A stretch of DNA of 64,000 nucleotides, from NCBI GenBank assembly GCA_963676235.1, contig OY781044.1, positions 1,302,001 to 1,366,000 on the forward strand, in the 5' to 3' direction. The translations under genes were made by a program, and so were the position numbers. Below the pieces are notes generated by a model, which was given only the letters and a program-made list of their open reading frames with translations, had not been told where the DNA came from and ran no database searches. Positions 35,029 through 43,118 of the stretch are shown piece by piece. Each line of letters starts with the position of its first letter. The stretch's first letter is position 1. The DNA is from JALNYB01 sp963676235. GTDB taxonomy: Archaea > Thermoplasmatota > Thermoplasmata > Methanomassiliicoccales > Methanomethylophilaceae.

Positions 35029-36222
35029 ATGGCAGTATCGGGACTTTTCACAAAGAACTTCACTCTGTGCACAGTGATATCATTCTGCTATTCGGTCAGT
35101 TTTTTCTTATTGTATATTTGTATGTCAAATTATTCTACCGAACAATTTCATGCCTCATCTGCTGAAGCTGGTTTTACTGCCAGCATCTTTATTTTTGGTG
35201 GTTTGATCGGCCGTTTGATATTTGGAAGATATATCGATGTGATAGGAAGAAAGAAGCTTCTTATGATCGGTCTGATAGCAAGCACATTCCTGTCCCTGCT
35301 GTATTTTTTAGTTCCCACACTTATGTTGATGTATATTGTTAGATTAGCGCATGGTCTTTGTTATGGAATATGTACATTAGCAATCAACACGGTTATTGCA
35401 GATGTCGTTCCAGCGAATAGACGTGGGGAGGGAATGGGTTATTTTATGCTCAGTTTCTCTATTGCATCAGCTGTGGGACCGTATTTAAGCATAGTATTGC
35501 TGCAACTTGGTGACTACACCACGATATTCACATTGAATCTTGTTGTATATGTGATCTGTACGATATTGGCATTGATGATGATACTTCCAAAGGTCACTCT
35601 GACATCGGAACAGCGTTCTTCGATATCAGGATTCAAATTGAACTCGTTCATTGAGAAATCTGCACTGAAGATCTCGTTTGTTTGTTTGATATTCTATTTC
35701 TCGTATTCCGGTGTCCTTACATTTGTAGCTCAGTATGGAACATCTATAGATCTTGCTGGAGCCACTTCAGTATTTTTCATAATGATCGCCATATCAACAT
35801 TGATCTCTAGATTGTTCCTCTTAAGGATCTATGATCATAGAGGAGAGAATGCGATAATCATTCCAAGTATTGTATTATTCGTAGTTGGAATGGTGATTCT
35901 GAGTATGGCAAATACAGGTGTTGTATTGTTATTGGCGGGATTCTTGCTAGGTTTCGGTATTGCGATAGTCAACACAGTAGGTCAATCCATAGTTATCAGG
36001 ACTGCCCCCAAATATCGTTATGGTATTGCCTTGGCCACTTTTACGAGTTTCAATGAGGTGGCATATGGTATCGGACCGTTGTTCTTAGGTATATTGATCA
36101 CATATTACGGTTACAGAGAGATGTATTTGATGATGGCAGGTGTTGCAGTTTTGAGTTTGATAATGTACATCATTTTACATGGTATGAAAGCGAATAAACA
36201 GTCTTTACACGAAATAGAATAA
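35029..36222 (+). CDS. MFS transporter
   Basis: A 397-aa major facilitator with 12 predicted helices. The loop 2-3 signature GRLIFGRYIDVIGRKKLL is clear, with a second, weaker copy near residue 265 (SRLFLLRIYDHRG). The ligand is unknown; drug efflux-like MFS proteins look like this. It is divergent from the aromatic operon with about 100 bp between. Confidence 0.88.
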   Translation: MAVSGLFTKNFTLCTVISFCYSVSFFLLYICMSNYSTEQFHASSAEAGFTASIFIFGGLIGRLIFGRYIDVIGRKKLLMIGLIASTFLSLLYFLVPTLMLMYIVRLAHGLCYGICTLAINTVIADVVPANRRGEGMGYFMLSFSIASAVGPYLSIVLLQLGDYTTIFTLNLVVYVICTILALMMILPKVTLTSEQRSSISGFKLNSFIEKSALKISFVCLIFYFSYSGVLTFVAQYGTSIDLAGATSVFFIMIAISTLISRLFLLRIYDHRGENAIIIPSIVLFVVGMVILSMANTGVVLLLAGFLLGFGIAIVNTVGQSIVIRTAPKYRYGIALATFTSFNEVAYGIGPLFLGILITYYGYREMYLMMAGVAVLSLIMYIILHGMKANKQSLHEIE

Positions 36223-36233
36223 TTAATTATCCT

Positions 36234-36251
36234 ATTAGACATTTGTCTATC
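36234..36251. promoter_or_regulatory. 18-bp palindrome, copy 1 (putative operator)
   Basis: ATTAGACA-TT-TGTCTATC, one base off the perfect form found twice further on. It lies 36-53 bp upstream of the TATA-like GGTATTTTATAAAC (36287-36300) of the small membrane protein gene. Confidence 0.65.
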
Positions 36252-36333
36252 ATAATAGCATATAGATGTATAAACAAATTATAATTATGGTATTTTATAA
36301 ACATTTATTAATGAGAACATATTCTGTCAGTGT

Positions 36334-36696
36334 ATGAGCTTCTTGTTTGACAAGCCATTGATCGTTCGTCTGGTGGAGATCCTATTGGCGATATTAGGCG
36401 TAGTTATGATCTATGCAGGATATCTCAATTTGAACGATGCGTCGTTCGCTGCCATATCATTTGTAATAGGTATAATGTGCATTGTCTGCGGAACATTGGT
36501 TCGTCTAAGAAGATGGTACGCATGGCATTTTACTCTCGCAATGCTTTTGATATTTTCAGTGTATTTTGTAGTTGCATATATCGAGACATCTGATATGCTT
36601 TGGATATGCGGCTTGCTAATGACAGCTATGATCTCGATCTCATGGATTGTCAGAGTGACAAGGACATGGTTCGATTCCGGTTTTGTTAGAATTTAA
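36334..36696 (+). CDS. Small four-helix membrane protein
   Basis: A 120-aa hypothetical protein with four hydrophobic segments (about residues 12-28, 37-56, 64-85 and 88-108) and an Arg-rich loop LVRLRRWYAWH between helices 2 and 3. No family is recognised. It shares the palindromic operator with amt, so it may belong to the same response. It has a TATA box about 35 bp upstream and a short leader. Confidence 0.65.
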   Translation: MSFLFDKPLIVRLVEILLAILGVVMIYAGYLNLNDASFAAISFVIGIMCIVCGTLVRLRRWYAWHFTLAMLLIFSVYFVVAYIETSDMLWICGLLMTAMISISWIVRVTRTWFDSGFVRI

Positions 36697-36786
36697 ACAA
36701 ATAAACATAGTATTTGCATCATTGTTTTTCGGTGCAGATCTACTTTTTATTTCCGATATGTGTTTTGAACACCTCACAAAGAGTTT

Positions 36787-36804
36787 ATTAGACATTTGTC
36801 TAAT
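36787..36804. promoter_or_regulatory. 18-bp palindrome, copy 2 (putative operator)
   Basis: Perfect ATTAGACA-TT-TGTCTAAT, 130 bp after the end of the small membrane protein gene and 147 bp before copy 3. Confidence 0.7.
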
Positions 36805-36933
36805 GTGTATTTTTAAGACATATTTTTTTGCAACATATTTTAAGATGGATATCCAGATATGATTAATTATACATCATTAATTGTAAATTAATTCAATATT
36901 TGTTTAATATCATGAATAATTGTATATAATCCA

Positions 36934-36951
36934 ATTAGACATTTGTCTAAT
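36934..36951. promoter_or_regulatory. 18-bp palindrome, copy 3 (putative operator)
   Basis: Perfect ATTAGACA-TT-TGTCTAAT ending 11 bp before the amt TATA box. A site just upstream of TATA/BRE fits an activator better than a repressor. It does not match the known NrpR operator form (GGAA/GGTA-N6-TTCC/TACC). Confidence 0.7.
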
Positions 36952-37066
36952 AAAACATAAATTTTATATACAAATACATAATTGCAAATTATGGTGAAAT
37001 AAAACGTTAGCACCTTTCGGATATCAACTACTGGACTCCCTAGACGCCGCCGCATCGTTCAATTCG

Positions 37067-38776
37067 GTGGATACGCTCTGGGTTATAGTGGCCGCAGCAT
37101 TGGTATTCTTCATGCAAGCTGGTTTCGCGATGGTCGAAGCTGGTTTTACCAGAGCTAAGAACGCTGGTAACATAATCATGAAGAACACTCTTGATATGGC
37201 GTTTGCCACAATTGTCTTCATAGCAATAGGATGCAGTTTCGCTTATGGAACTGATTTGAACGGATGGGGAATAATCGGAATTCCCGATTTATTTATGTCA
37301 CACACAGATCTATCCAATGGATATACTTCCGGAGCATACATTCTGTTCCAATTGGTGTTTGCCGGCGCAACGGCTACGATTGTTTCAGGAGGTATGGCAG
37401 AACGTACCAAGTTCGGCTCATATTGTCTTTATTCCATTGTCATCTGTACGTTCGTATATCCCGTGGTTTGCCATTGGGTTTGGAGTTCGAACGGATGGCT
37501 TCTAAACATGGGATATATCGATTTCGCAGGATCTACGGCTGTGCACATGTTAGGTGGAATAACCGCTTTACTAGGTGCATACTTCTTGGGACCGCGTATC
37601 GGAAAGTACAGCAAGGATGGAAAGGCGCACGCAATTCCAGGTCACAACTTGACCCTCGGTGCATTAGGAGTATTCATTCTCTGGTTCGGATGGTTCGGAT
37701 TCAATGGGGGTTCCTCGTTGGGAGTGTCCACCTTTGAATCTGCAACTTTGACATCAGAGGTACTTCTTATCACATGTTTGGCAGCAGCTGCAGGTACTAT
37801 CGCTGCAATGGTAACTACTTGGCTCAAGTTTGGACACCCTGACGTCTCATTCACGCTTAACGGATGTTTGGCCGGTATGGTAGCTATCTGCGCAGGTGCC
37901 GCAGCTGTTGATTATTACGGTGGCATCATAATAGGTGCGGCAGCAGGAATAGCTGTCGTATTCGTGGCCGAATTCGTTGAAAAGAGAATGCGCATCGATG
38001 ATCCGGTAGGAGCATTTGCCGTACACGGTGCCTGCGGTGCACTCGGTACAGTCATGGTAGCATTCCTTGCTAACCCTGATTGCTGGTGGGGTGCGACAGG
38101 TCTTCTCTATGGAGGAAGCTTACACATCCTTGGAATACAGCTGCTGGGTATCGGAGCAATCGCAGGATGGGCAGTCCTTACAATGGGAATAACATTCTAC
38201 GTGCTTAAGCACACTGTTGGCCTTCGTGTCAGCGCAGAGGAAGAACTCACTGGTCTCGATCTCACAGAACACGGATTGGCTTCCGCTTATTCTGGTATGA
38301 TGCCTGATCTGCATATCATTCATGATGAAACAGAATTAGGTCTTCCTGTCACTCCGATGGCACCGCCGTCTGAGTTGCCAGGAATCGCAGTTACCGACTA
38401 TAGTATTCCGGAACCAGGCGCATTGAAGAAGATCGTTGTGATTACTTCTCGTGAAAAGCTTGCGGCTTTGATGTCTAAGATGGATTCTATCGGAGTCACA
38501 GGCATGACGGTCACTTACGTAGAAGGATACGGAGTGCAGAGAGGTCAGACAACATTGTATCGTGGTGTTGAGATGGACAGTACATTATTGCCTAAGCTCA
38601 AGGCCGAGGTCGTTGTAAACAAGAAGATTCCAGTCGAGACTGTTATTAATGCTGTTAAGGAAGCAATTTACACAGGATCGCTTGGGGATGGCAAGATCTT
38701 TATCTACAATGTTGAGAACGCGATCAGAATCAGAACCAATGAGGTGGGACCCGACGCAGTGAATAACGAACTGTGA
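37067..38776 (+). CDS. amt: Ammonium transporter Amt fused to a PII (GlnK-like) domain
   Basis: A 569-aa fusion. Residues about 1-390 are an Amt channel with 11 helices. The twin histidines are seen in STAVHMLGG and FAVHGACGALG. After a linker, residues about 448-560 form a PII signalling domain, with a T-loop in YVEGYGVQRGQTTLYRGVE including the family tyrosine. PII normally blocks Amt when nitrogen is plentiful; here sensor and channel are one chain. The GTG at 37067 is the first usual start. The frame is open 20 codons further (LAPFGYQLLDSLDA...) to an ACG with a good ribosome site, so the N-terminus may be longer. Confidence 0.92.
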   Translation: MDTLWVIVAAALVFFMQAGFAMVEAGFTRAKNAGNIIMKNTLDMAFATIVFIAIGCSFAYGTDLNGWGIIGIPDLFMSHTDLSNGYTSGAYILFQLVFAGATATIVSGGMAERTKFGSYCLYSIVICTFVYPVVCHWVWSSNGWLLNMGYIDFAGSTAVHMLGGITALLGAYFLGPRIGKYSKDGKAHAIPGHNLTLGALGVFILWFGWFGFNGGSSLGVSTFESATLTSEVLLITCLAAAAGTIAAMVTTWLKFGHPDVSFTLNGCLAGMVAICAGAAAVDYYGGIIIGAAAGIAVVFVAEFVEKRMRIDDPVGAFAVHGACGALGTVMVAFLANPDCWWGATGLLYGGSLHILGIQLLGIGAIAGWAVLTMGITFYVLKHTVGLRVSAEEELTGLDLTEHGLASAYSGMMPDLHIIHDETELGLPVTPMAPPSELPGIAVTDYSIPEPGALKKIVVITSREKLAALMSKMDSIGVTGMTVTYVEGYGVQRGQTTLYRGVEMDSTLLPKLKAEVVVNKKIPVETVINAVKEAIYTGSLGDGKIFIYNVENAIRIRTNEVGPDAVNNEL

Positions 38777-38855
38777 TAATAGAAATCCATGTAATCTCCA
38801 TAAACTTTTTGAAACTTTTTTTAAACATTTTCTTTTTTTAATATATTGTATTTAA

Positions 38856-38872
38856 TTAAGTTGGTTACTTAA
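38856..38872. repeat. Solitary TTAAG-N7-CTTAA core
   Basis: Same core as the 80-bp array, here within a wider inverted repeat AGTTGGTT-ACTT-AACCAACT (38859-38878). It is set apart from the array by about 360 bp. Confidence 0.6.
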
Positions 38873-39231
38873 CCAACTATATTAATTTAGTATTAGTAAA
38901 ATTGTTGAAGATCTGAGTTAAATTTTATGATTTTCGAATAAAGTATAAGGATCTCTATATTCAATTTGCAACTTTTTCAGATTTTCTGTGTGTTATTATT
39001 CAATAATTGCATAATTACTGATTTTTTACATGAAACATGTAGACTATTCAGTATAAAATCAGGGTTCTAAGTTGATATTCGGGGAACCGTCGTGGACAAG
39101 CATAATGTACATTTTTTGAAAAAGTTATTATTTTTACATGTAAAATCGGCTAATTTTTAATTTACATCTAAAAATCATGATTTTTAATGATTTTTACAAA
39201 AAAATGATGTTTTGCAATAGTACTATATTTA

Positions 39232-39580
39232 TTAAGTTAGTATCTTAACTAAGTAAATTAATAATGTAGGTTTTAATTGTAAAAATAAATTTTTAACTGA
39301 GTATAATTATTATATGTTGTTAAGTAATTAGCTTAATTAATATTGTTCTGATGAATCAGATTCAAAAGTATTTTTGTCAAGCATAATTAATAAATGTAGT
39401 TAAGCAATCAACTTAATTTGTAATGATAAATTAAAATCAATTTGAAAAAATTTTAATCGGGTGTAATTAATATACATTATTAAGTAATTAGCTTAATTAA
39501 TTATGCCAAATTACTTTGAAAAATTAATAATTTAATTTCTGTATAATAAATAAATCTAATTAAGTAATCAGCTTAATTAG
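39232..39580. repeat. Tandem 80-bp repeat array with TTAAG-N7-CTTAA cores
   Basis: Five cores TTAAG-N7-CTTAA start at 39232, 39320, 39400, 39480 and 39560; the last four are exactly 80 bp apart. Each core is preceded by a GTATAATTAATAAAT-like stretch, so the unit is an 80-bp diverged tandem repeat with an inverted-repeat core of 17 bp. A further core (38856-38872) stands alone about 360 bp to the left. The array lies between convergent genes. Candidate roles are a protein-binding (partition, origin or nucleoid) site or repeated small RNA promoters. Repeat cores vary and spacing is too long for CRISPR. Confidence 0.85.
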
Positions 39581-39600
39581 TATAGTTGGTAAAAGGAGTA

Positions 39601-40479
39601 TCAATCGATGATACGGAATCCGCTCTCGTCTCCTTCGAGATGGAACTTTATTCCGCGATCTCCGAGGATCTTCTGTATCGTCCTACCGTGTACTCCGAGA
39701 CCTACATTCATGAATTGATTCTCTACTACCCTCTTTCCTTCATTTTCAACAGTAGGTTGGAATCCAAGAGGGAAATGCGCGGTCTGGACTTGTAAGGCAT
39801 AGATCTTGCAATCTCTGTCATAGATGGGTCCTCCGGATTGTCCTTTCAATCCAGGAGAGGATGTTTCTATGTAGAGCATATCATAGTTTCCATCCTTACT
39901 TTTTCCTCTCATTACATTCCTTGTATGGATACCGTCGTTAGGGAACAATGGTAATGGAAGCGTGCCCTTGGTGATGTGGAACGAATTGAGTTTGCTGTCG
40001 AATTCAGAGTTTACATTCGCAAAAGGGAATCCGAGGCGGCATAGGCTGGTTCCTGGACGCATGGTCTCAGGGTTTCTGAACACAGGGTATTCTTTTATCC
40101 AGTTCTTGTCGAACGGTTCCAATTTTCCAACGGCGATATCGATCTGTCTATTGACATACACATTCGTAAGTCTGCAACCGTCCCATCCCCACCAGAATGA
40201 GTGATTGGTGAGCCATTCAGGGTCTGGTTTGATTTGATTGTTAGGTGAACCAGGTGTTGAGTTGCGCTTGTTGAGTTCCTCAACTTCTTTGATTTTATTT
40301 TGATCATTCTGGAATTTTACGAAACTGTCGAACATGTGTCCGGCGGTCATTATCCATCCGTCTTCATTAATTACAACGAATGCACCGCAATTTGCGACGA
40401 CTGTCCCACTAACCATTCTGGTCGAAATGATCAGTGGACGGGTGAATTTAGCTGCTTTTTCACATGCATCTGCAAACAT
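39601..40479 (-). CDS. Trypsin-like serine protease (S1/HtrA-like fold)
   Basis: A 292-aa protein with a chymotrypsin-like catalytic triad: His in WIMTAGHMFD, Asp in RQIDIAVGKL, and Ser in LKGQSGGPIYD. No signal peptide, membrane helix or PDZ domain is seen, so it looks cytosolic and free-standing. Start: ATG at 40479, since the sequence before the catalytic His is the length expected. Substrate unknown. It starts a run of minus-strand genes with repeat and hypothetical proteins. Confidence 0.82.
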   Translation of the reverse strand: MFADACEKAAKFTRPLIISTRMVSGTVVANCGAFVVINEDGWIMTAGHMFDSFVKFQNDQNKIKEVEELNKRNSTPGSPNNQIKPDPEWLTNHSFWWGWDGCRLTNVYVNRQIDIAVGKLEPFDKNWIKEYPVFRNPETMRPGTSLCRLGFPFANVNSEFDSKLNSFHITKGTLPLPLFPNDGIHTRNVMRGKSKDGNYDMLYIETSSPGLKGQSGGPIYDRDCKIYALQVQTAHFPLGFQPTVENEGKRVVENQFMNVGLGVHGRTIQKILGDRGIKFHLEGDESGFRIID

Positions 40480-40559
40480 AGATTCCGCAATATCATGTTA
40501 CTATAAATTTTCAGTGAATAAAAACGATAGAAGTGGGGTGATCCCACTTCTTTGAAAGT

Positions 40560-41066
40560 TTACTGGTTTGTTAAAGCTGCGATTAATGCAGGCCTGTCGA
40601 GTATAGCGCCACCGATAATGGTGACCAATTCCTCATCTGCCATTATCATGTCGATGATCTTAGGGTCCATCAAAGCCATTCTTGCGGTGTGCATGACGTA
40701 TGATTTTGCGAGGTCTACAGCGTATTTTGCTTTAAGTTCCATCGCTCCGTTTTCTTCTTCGCGATCTTCATCAGACAGCGAGGGGAGGTAGAACTCTGTA
40801 TAGAGTGTGATCGATTCTTCGGGCAGAGACGCGATATCCCAAAGGTTTCCAGTCATATCGTTGGTTCCGTCTTTAAGATCCTCGACTATGGTCTTGTATC
40901 CTGCTATGTCGTTTTTCAAGAATTCGATCATATCTAGGCAGTTTTCTGCATCTTGACCGGTTTCATTGGTTGCTCTTTCGTCATAGTCATCCATTTCCAT
41001 TACTTTACGGCCGATGACTGCGCGCATTAAGTTAACCTGATCTCTGATTTCCATATCCCCATCCAT
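40560..41066 (-). CDS. Hypothetical acidic helical protein
   Basis: A 168-aa acidic, mainly helical protein without a recognised domain. The first 50 residues are charged (MDGDMEIRDQ..., DDYDERAT), and the C-terminal part has a repeated hydrophobic pattern (YAVDLAKSYVMHTARMALMD). AAGGA lies 7 bp before the ATG at 41066. It sits between the serine protease and the Sel1 genes, on the same strand as all of them, which suggests a shared role but nothing specific. Confidence 0.65.
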   Translation of the reverse strand: MDGDMEIRDQVNLMRAVIGRKVMEMDDYDERATNETGQDAENCLDMIEFLKNDIAGYKTIVEDLKDGTNDMTGNLWDIASLPEESITLYTEFYLPSLSDEDREEENGAMELKAKYAVDLAKSYVMHTARMALMDPKIIDMIMADEELVTIIGGAILDRPALIAALTNQ

Positions 41067-41180
41067 TTTTGCATCCTTCTGTGATTAGTTATAGTTTACA
41101 CTACAAACGACTGTATATACTTGTACAATTTAGTCTTTTCTTCTTTATAAAGGATTTTTGTAGGCAATGAGGATTTTTGA

Positions 41181-41843
41181 TCAGTATTTATCTCTGGAAA
41201 CTCTTCTGATGGATTTGCCACAATATGGGCATTTGTTCAGGACGATATCATTCCCATCACCATCTTCTCCGATGAGTTGAGGGCCGTCGAACGTATCCAT
41301 GACGACCGTCTTCTCACCGAGCATGCTGTCTAGCATCTTTTTGCAACATGCCGCTTCCACGTCCACGTCTGTGATATCGAGATTGAGAAGAGGTCTTGAT
41401 TTGAGCTTTCTTTCTCTTTCCATGCGAATGATGTTGTCGATCCTCTCTGCGTCTTCTTCTGCGCCAGGATAATCCATTTCTGCCGCGTAGGCGAGGAGTT
41501 TGACAGCTTCGTAGAGATCTGGTTTAATGCCGATTCCTTTCTCATACATCAGGGCGAGATGGTACATCGCGTTGGGATCCAAGGCTTTGGAAGCTTCCGA
41601 GATCATAGAATACGCTATTGCCGCATCTATTTCAACGCCTTCACCAGTCAAATGCATGATGCCGAGTTCTCTTTTTGCCGGAAGGAAGTTTTGATCCACT
41701 GCTTTTTGGAACCATTTAGCAGCTTCTGTAAAGTCTTCTTCTACGCCGTTTGCGGTACAGTAGGCGATACCTAGTTTGTATTGTGCCTCTGCATCTCCTT
41801 CCTGTGCCTCTCTGAGTAGCGTTTCAATTTCGGCTGACATCAT
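41181..41843 (-). CDS. Sel1-repeat protein with C-terminal zinc-ribbon-like end
   Basis: A 220-aa protein. The N-terminal 130 residues contain three to four Sel1-like (TPR-related) repeats such as AQYKLGIAYCTANGVEEDFTE and AMYHLALMYEKGIG, which form a helical scaffold for protein binding. The C-terminus has CPYCGKS and an earlier CC pair, possibly metal-binding. AGGTGA precedes the double ATG start; the second ATG (41840) may be used. It follows the longer Sel1 gene by 23 bp, so they form an operon. Confidence 0.85.
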   Translation of the reverse strand: MMSAEIETLLREAQEGDAEAQYKLGIAYCTANGVEEDFTEAAKWFQKAVDQNFLPAKRELGIMHLTGEGVEIDAAIAYSMISEASKALDPNAMYHLALMYEKGIGIKPDLYEAVKLLAYAAEMDYPGAEEDAERIDNIIRMERERKLKSRPLLNLDITDVDVEAACCKKMLDSMLGEKTVVMDTFDGPQLIGEDGDGNDIVLNKCPYCGKSIRRVSRDKY

Positions 41844-41866
41844 TTCACCTGAATGTGATTCTGCAA

Positions 41867-42769
41867 TTAATCGGTTTTGTTGTTAAGGCTATCAAGGAGT
41901 TCGCCAGCTCTTGCGCTGCCGCCCTCTTTTGCCATGTTAAGCCATTTTTTAGCTTCGTCTTCGCTTTTCTCTGTGCCGAATCCGTCAAGATAGTAACATG
42001 CAAGACAATACATCGATTCGGGAAGCCCTTCTAGAGCGGCCTTCATGAACCATTCGAAGGATGCTTTCGGATCCTGAGGAAGATCGTTCGAGCCATTATA
42101 GTACAGGATACCGAGTCTATCCATAGAAAATGCATCTCCCTGTTCTGCAGCTTTCTTGTACCATTCTGCGGCCTTCATCCTGTTAACCTCTGCTCCGATA
42201 CCTATCTCATAACATGTTCCGGTCTGATACTGGGCATTCACATTTCCTGCGGAAGCCGCATTTTTGTAGAGTTTGAATGCTTTGCAGGCGTCCAGTTCCA
42301 CGCCCAATCCCTGTTGATAGAGATATGCTAATGAATTCCTAGCTTCGGAATTTCCTTGGTTGGCAGATGATCGGAACAGTTCTGCGGCTTTCTTGTAATC
42401 CTGTTCGACCTCGACACCGTCCATGTAAGCTATACCTAAGAAAAGCTGTGCATCGCTGACACCGGCAGCTGCCGCTTTTTTAGAGTATTCGACCGCCTTC
42501 TCGGAGTCCATATTGTCGTAATCTCCGGAGAAGAACATCCTGACCAGAAGTGTCATAGCTTCGAATTGTTCTCCATCTGCTGCTTTTTCGAGGAGTTCGT
42601 AACCTTTCTTGGTGTTCTGTTCGATCTCCCAACCGAAAAGATATGCCATACCTAAGGCATAGAGTCCGTCTATATTGCCTTCTTCTGCAAGTTGTTTTAT
42701 ACCATCGATGTCGACATCGACATTACCGTCATCGGTTTCTAATACGAACCCTTTTTTCTTGTCTGTCAT
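41867..42769 (-). CDS. Sel1-repeat protein
   Basis: A 300-aa protein made almost entirely of about seven Sel1-like repeats (for example AQLFLGIAYMDGVEVEQDYKKAAEL and AQYQTGTCYEIGIGAEVNRMKAAEWYKKAA). The repeats form a solenoid for protein-protein contacts. It has no signal peptide, unlike many bacterial secreted Sel1 proteins. It is the first gene of a pair with the shorter Sel1 protein. The partner is unknown; the nearby protease is a candidate. Confidence 0.9.
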   Translation of the reverse strand: MTDKKKGFVLETDDGNVDVDIDGIKQLAEEGNIDGLYALGMAYLFGWEIEQNTKKGYELLEKAADGEQFEAMTLLVRMFFSGDYDNMDSEKAVEYSKKAAAAGVSDAQLFLGIAYMDGVEVEQDYKKAAELFRSSANQGNSEARNSLAYLYQQGLGVELDACKAFKLYKNAASAGNVNAQYQTGTCYEIGIGAEVNRMKAAEWYKKAAEQGDAFSMDRLGILYYNGSNDLPQDPKASFEWFMKAALEGLPESMYCLACYYLDGFGTEKSEDEAKKWLNMAKEGGSARAGELLDSLNNKTD

Positions 42770-42892
42770 AGCTTAATCCCTTCGATCGGAGTATTTTACA
42801 CACTATATTTAAACTATTGAAACAGTTGTTATGATGTTATGATTTGAGTTAAGGAAATCCGATTAAATACTCAGGATAGTGCTACTTATCGC

Positions 42893-43045
42893 ATGGCATG
42901 CCATAAAAAAGAGAAGCAGCAAATCGCTGCCCCAATGTCTTCAAAAAAAGTAGAGGCAGCAGCAGCAGGTAAGCCCGCACCTGCAGTCAAAGCCGCACCC
43001 GTTGACGACAAAAAAGGCAAAGATGCTGGTAAAAAGAAGAAATAA
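42893..43045 (+). CDS. Lysine/alanine-rich 50-aa basic peptide
   Basis: A 50-codon ORF beginning MACHKKEKQQ, then an Ala/Pro/Lys-rich stretch and ending in GKDAGKKKK. The composition resembles histone H1 tails or ribosomal protein tails. A TATA-like ATTAAATAC (42863-42871) lies 22-30 bp before the ATG, fitting a leaderless gene, and a hairpin follows the stop. The low-complexity sequence makes homology hard to judge. DNA or RNA binding is inference from charge only. Confidence 0.55.
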   Translation: MACHKKEKQQIAAPMSSKKVEAAAAGKPAPAVKAAPVDDKKGKDAGKKKK

Positions 43046-43071
43046 TCGTTTTTCAGATCATTGTGAATCTT

Positions 43072-43101
43072 GAGGCCAGGCAGGAAAACTTACCTGGTCT
43101 C
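43072..43101. terminator. Hairpin between convergent genes
   Basis: GAGGCCAGG / CCTGGTCTC, a 9-bp stem with one G-T pair and a 12-nt loop, 27 bp after the lysine-rich peptide stop and 18 bp before the 3' end of the opposite gene. Confidence 0.45.
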
Positions 43102-43118
43102 CATTTATTAGAGAATTT

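Larger units (their letters stand above)
36697..37066 (+). promoter_or_regulatory. amt promoter region
   Basis: 370 bp with two perfect copies of the palindrome, a TATA-like TTTTATATAC (36962-36971), and GGTGA (36993-36997) as ribosome site. The GGTGA is followed at normal distance by ACG (37004) rather than ATG in the Amt reading frame. The middle is very AT-rich and holds no gene. Confidence 0.55.
38777..39600. other. Long AT-rich gene-free region between convergent genes
   Basis: About 820 bp between the 3' ends of amt and the protease gene, so neither gene's promoter is here. T-runs after amt (38805-38842) may terminate it. Other short palindromes occur, such as TTTTACATGTAAAA near 39135. 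The right part is the 80-bp repeat array described next. No ORF was seen apart from shadows. Confidence 0.6.

Noticed and set aside
38856..39580. Repeats considered as a CRISPR array
   Set aside because: The conserved core is only 17-22 bp, copies differ, spacing is 80 bp with related spacers, and no cas gene is near.
39200..39600. Replication origin with ORB elements
   Set aside because: No ORB-like GC-rich motif and no cdc6/orc1 gene nearby; origin function remains only a possibility in the repeat finding.
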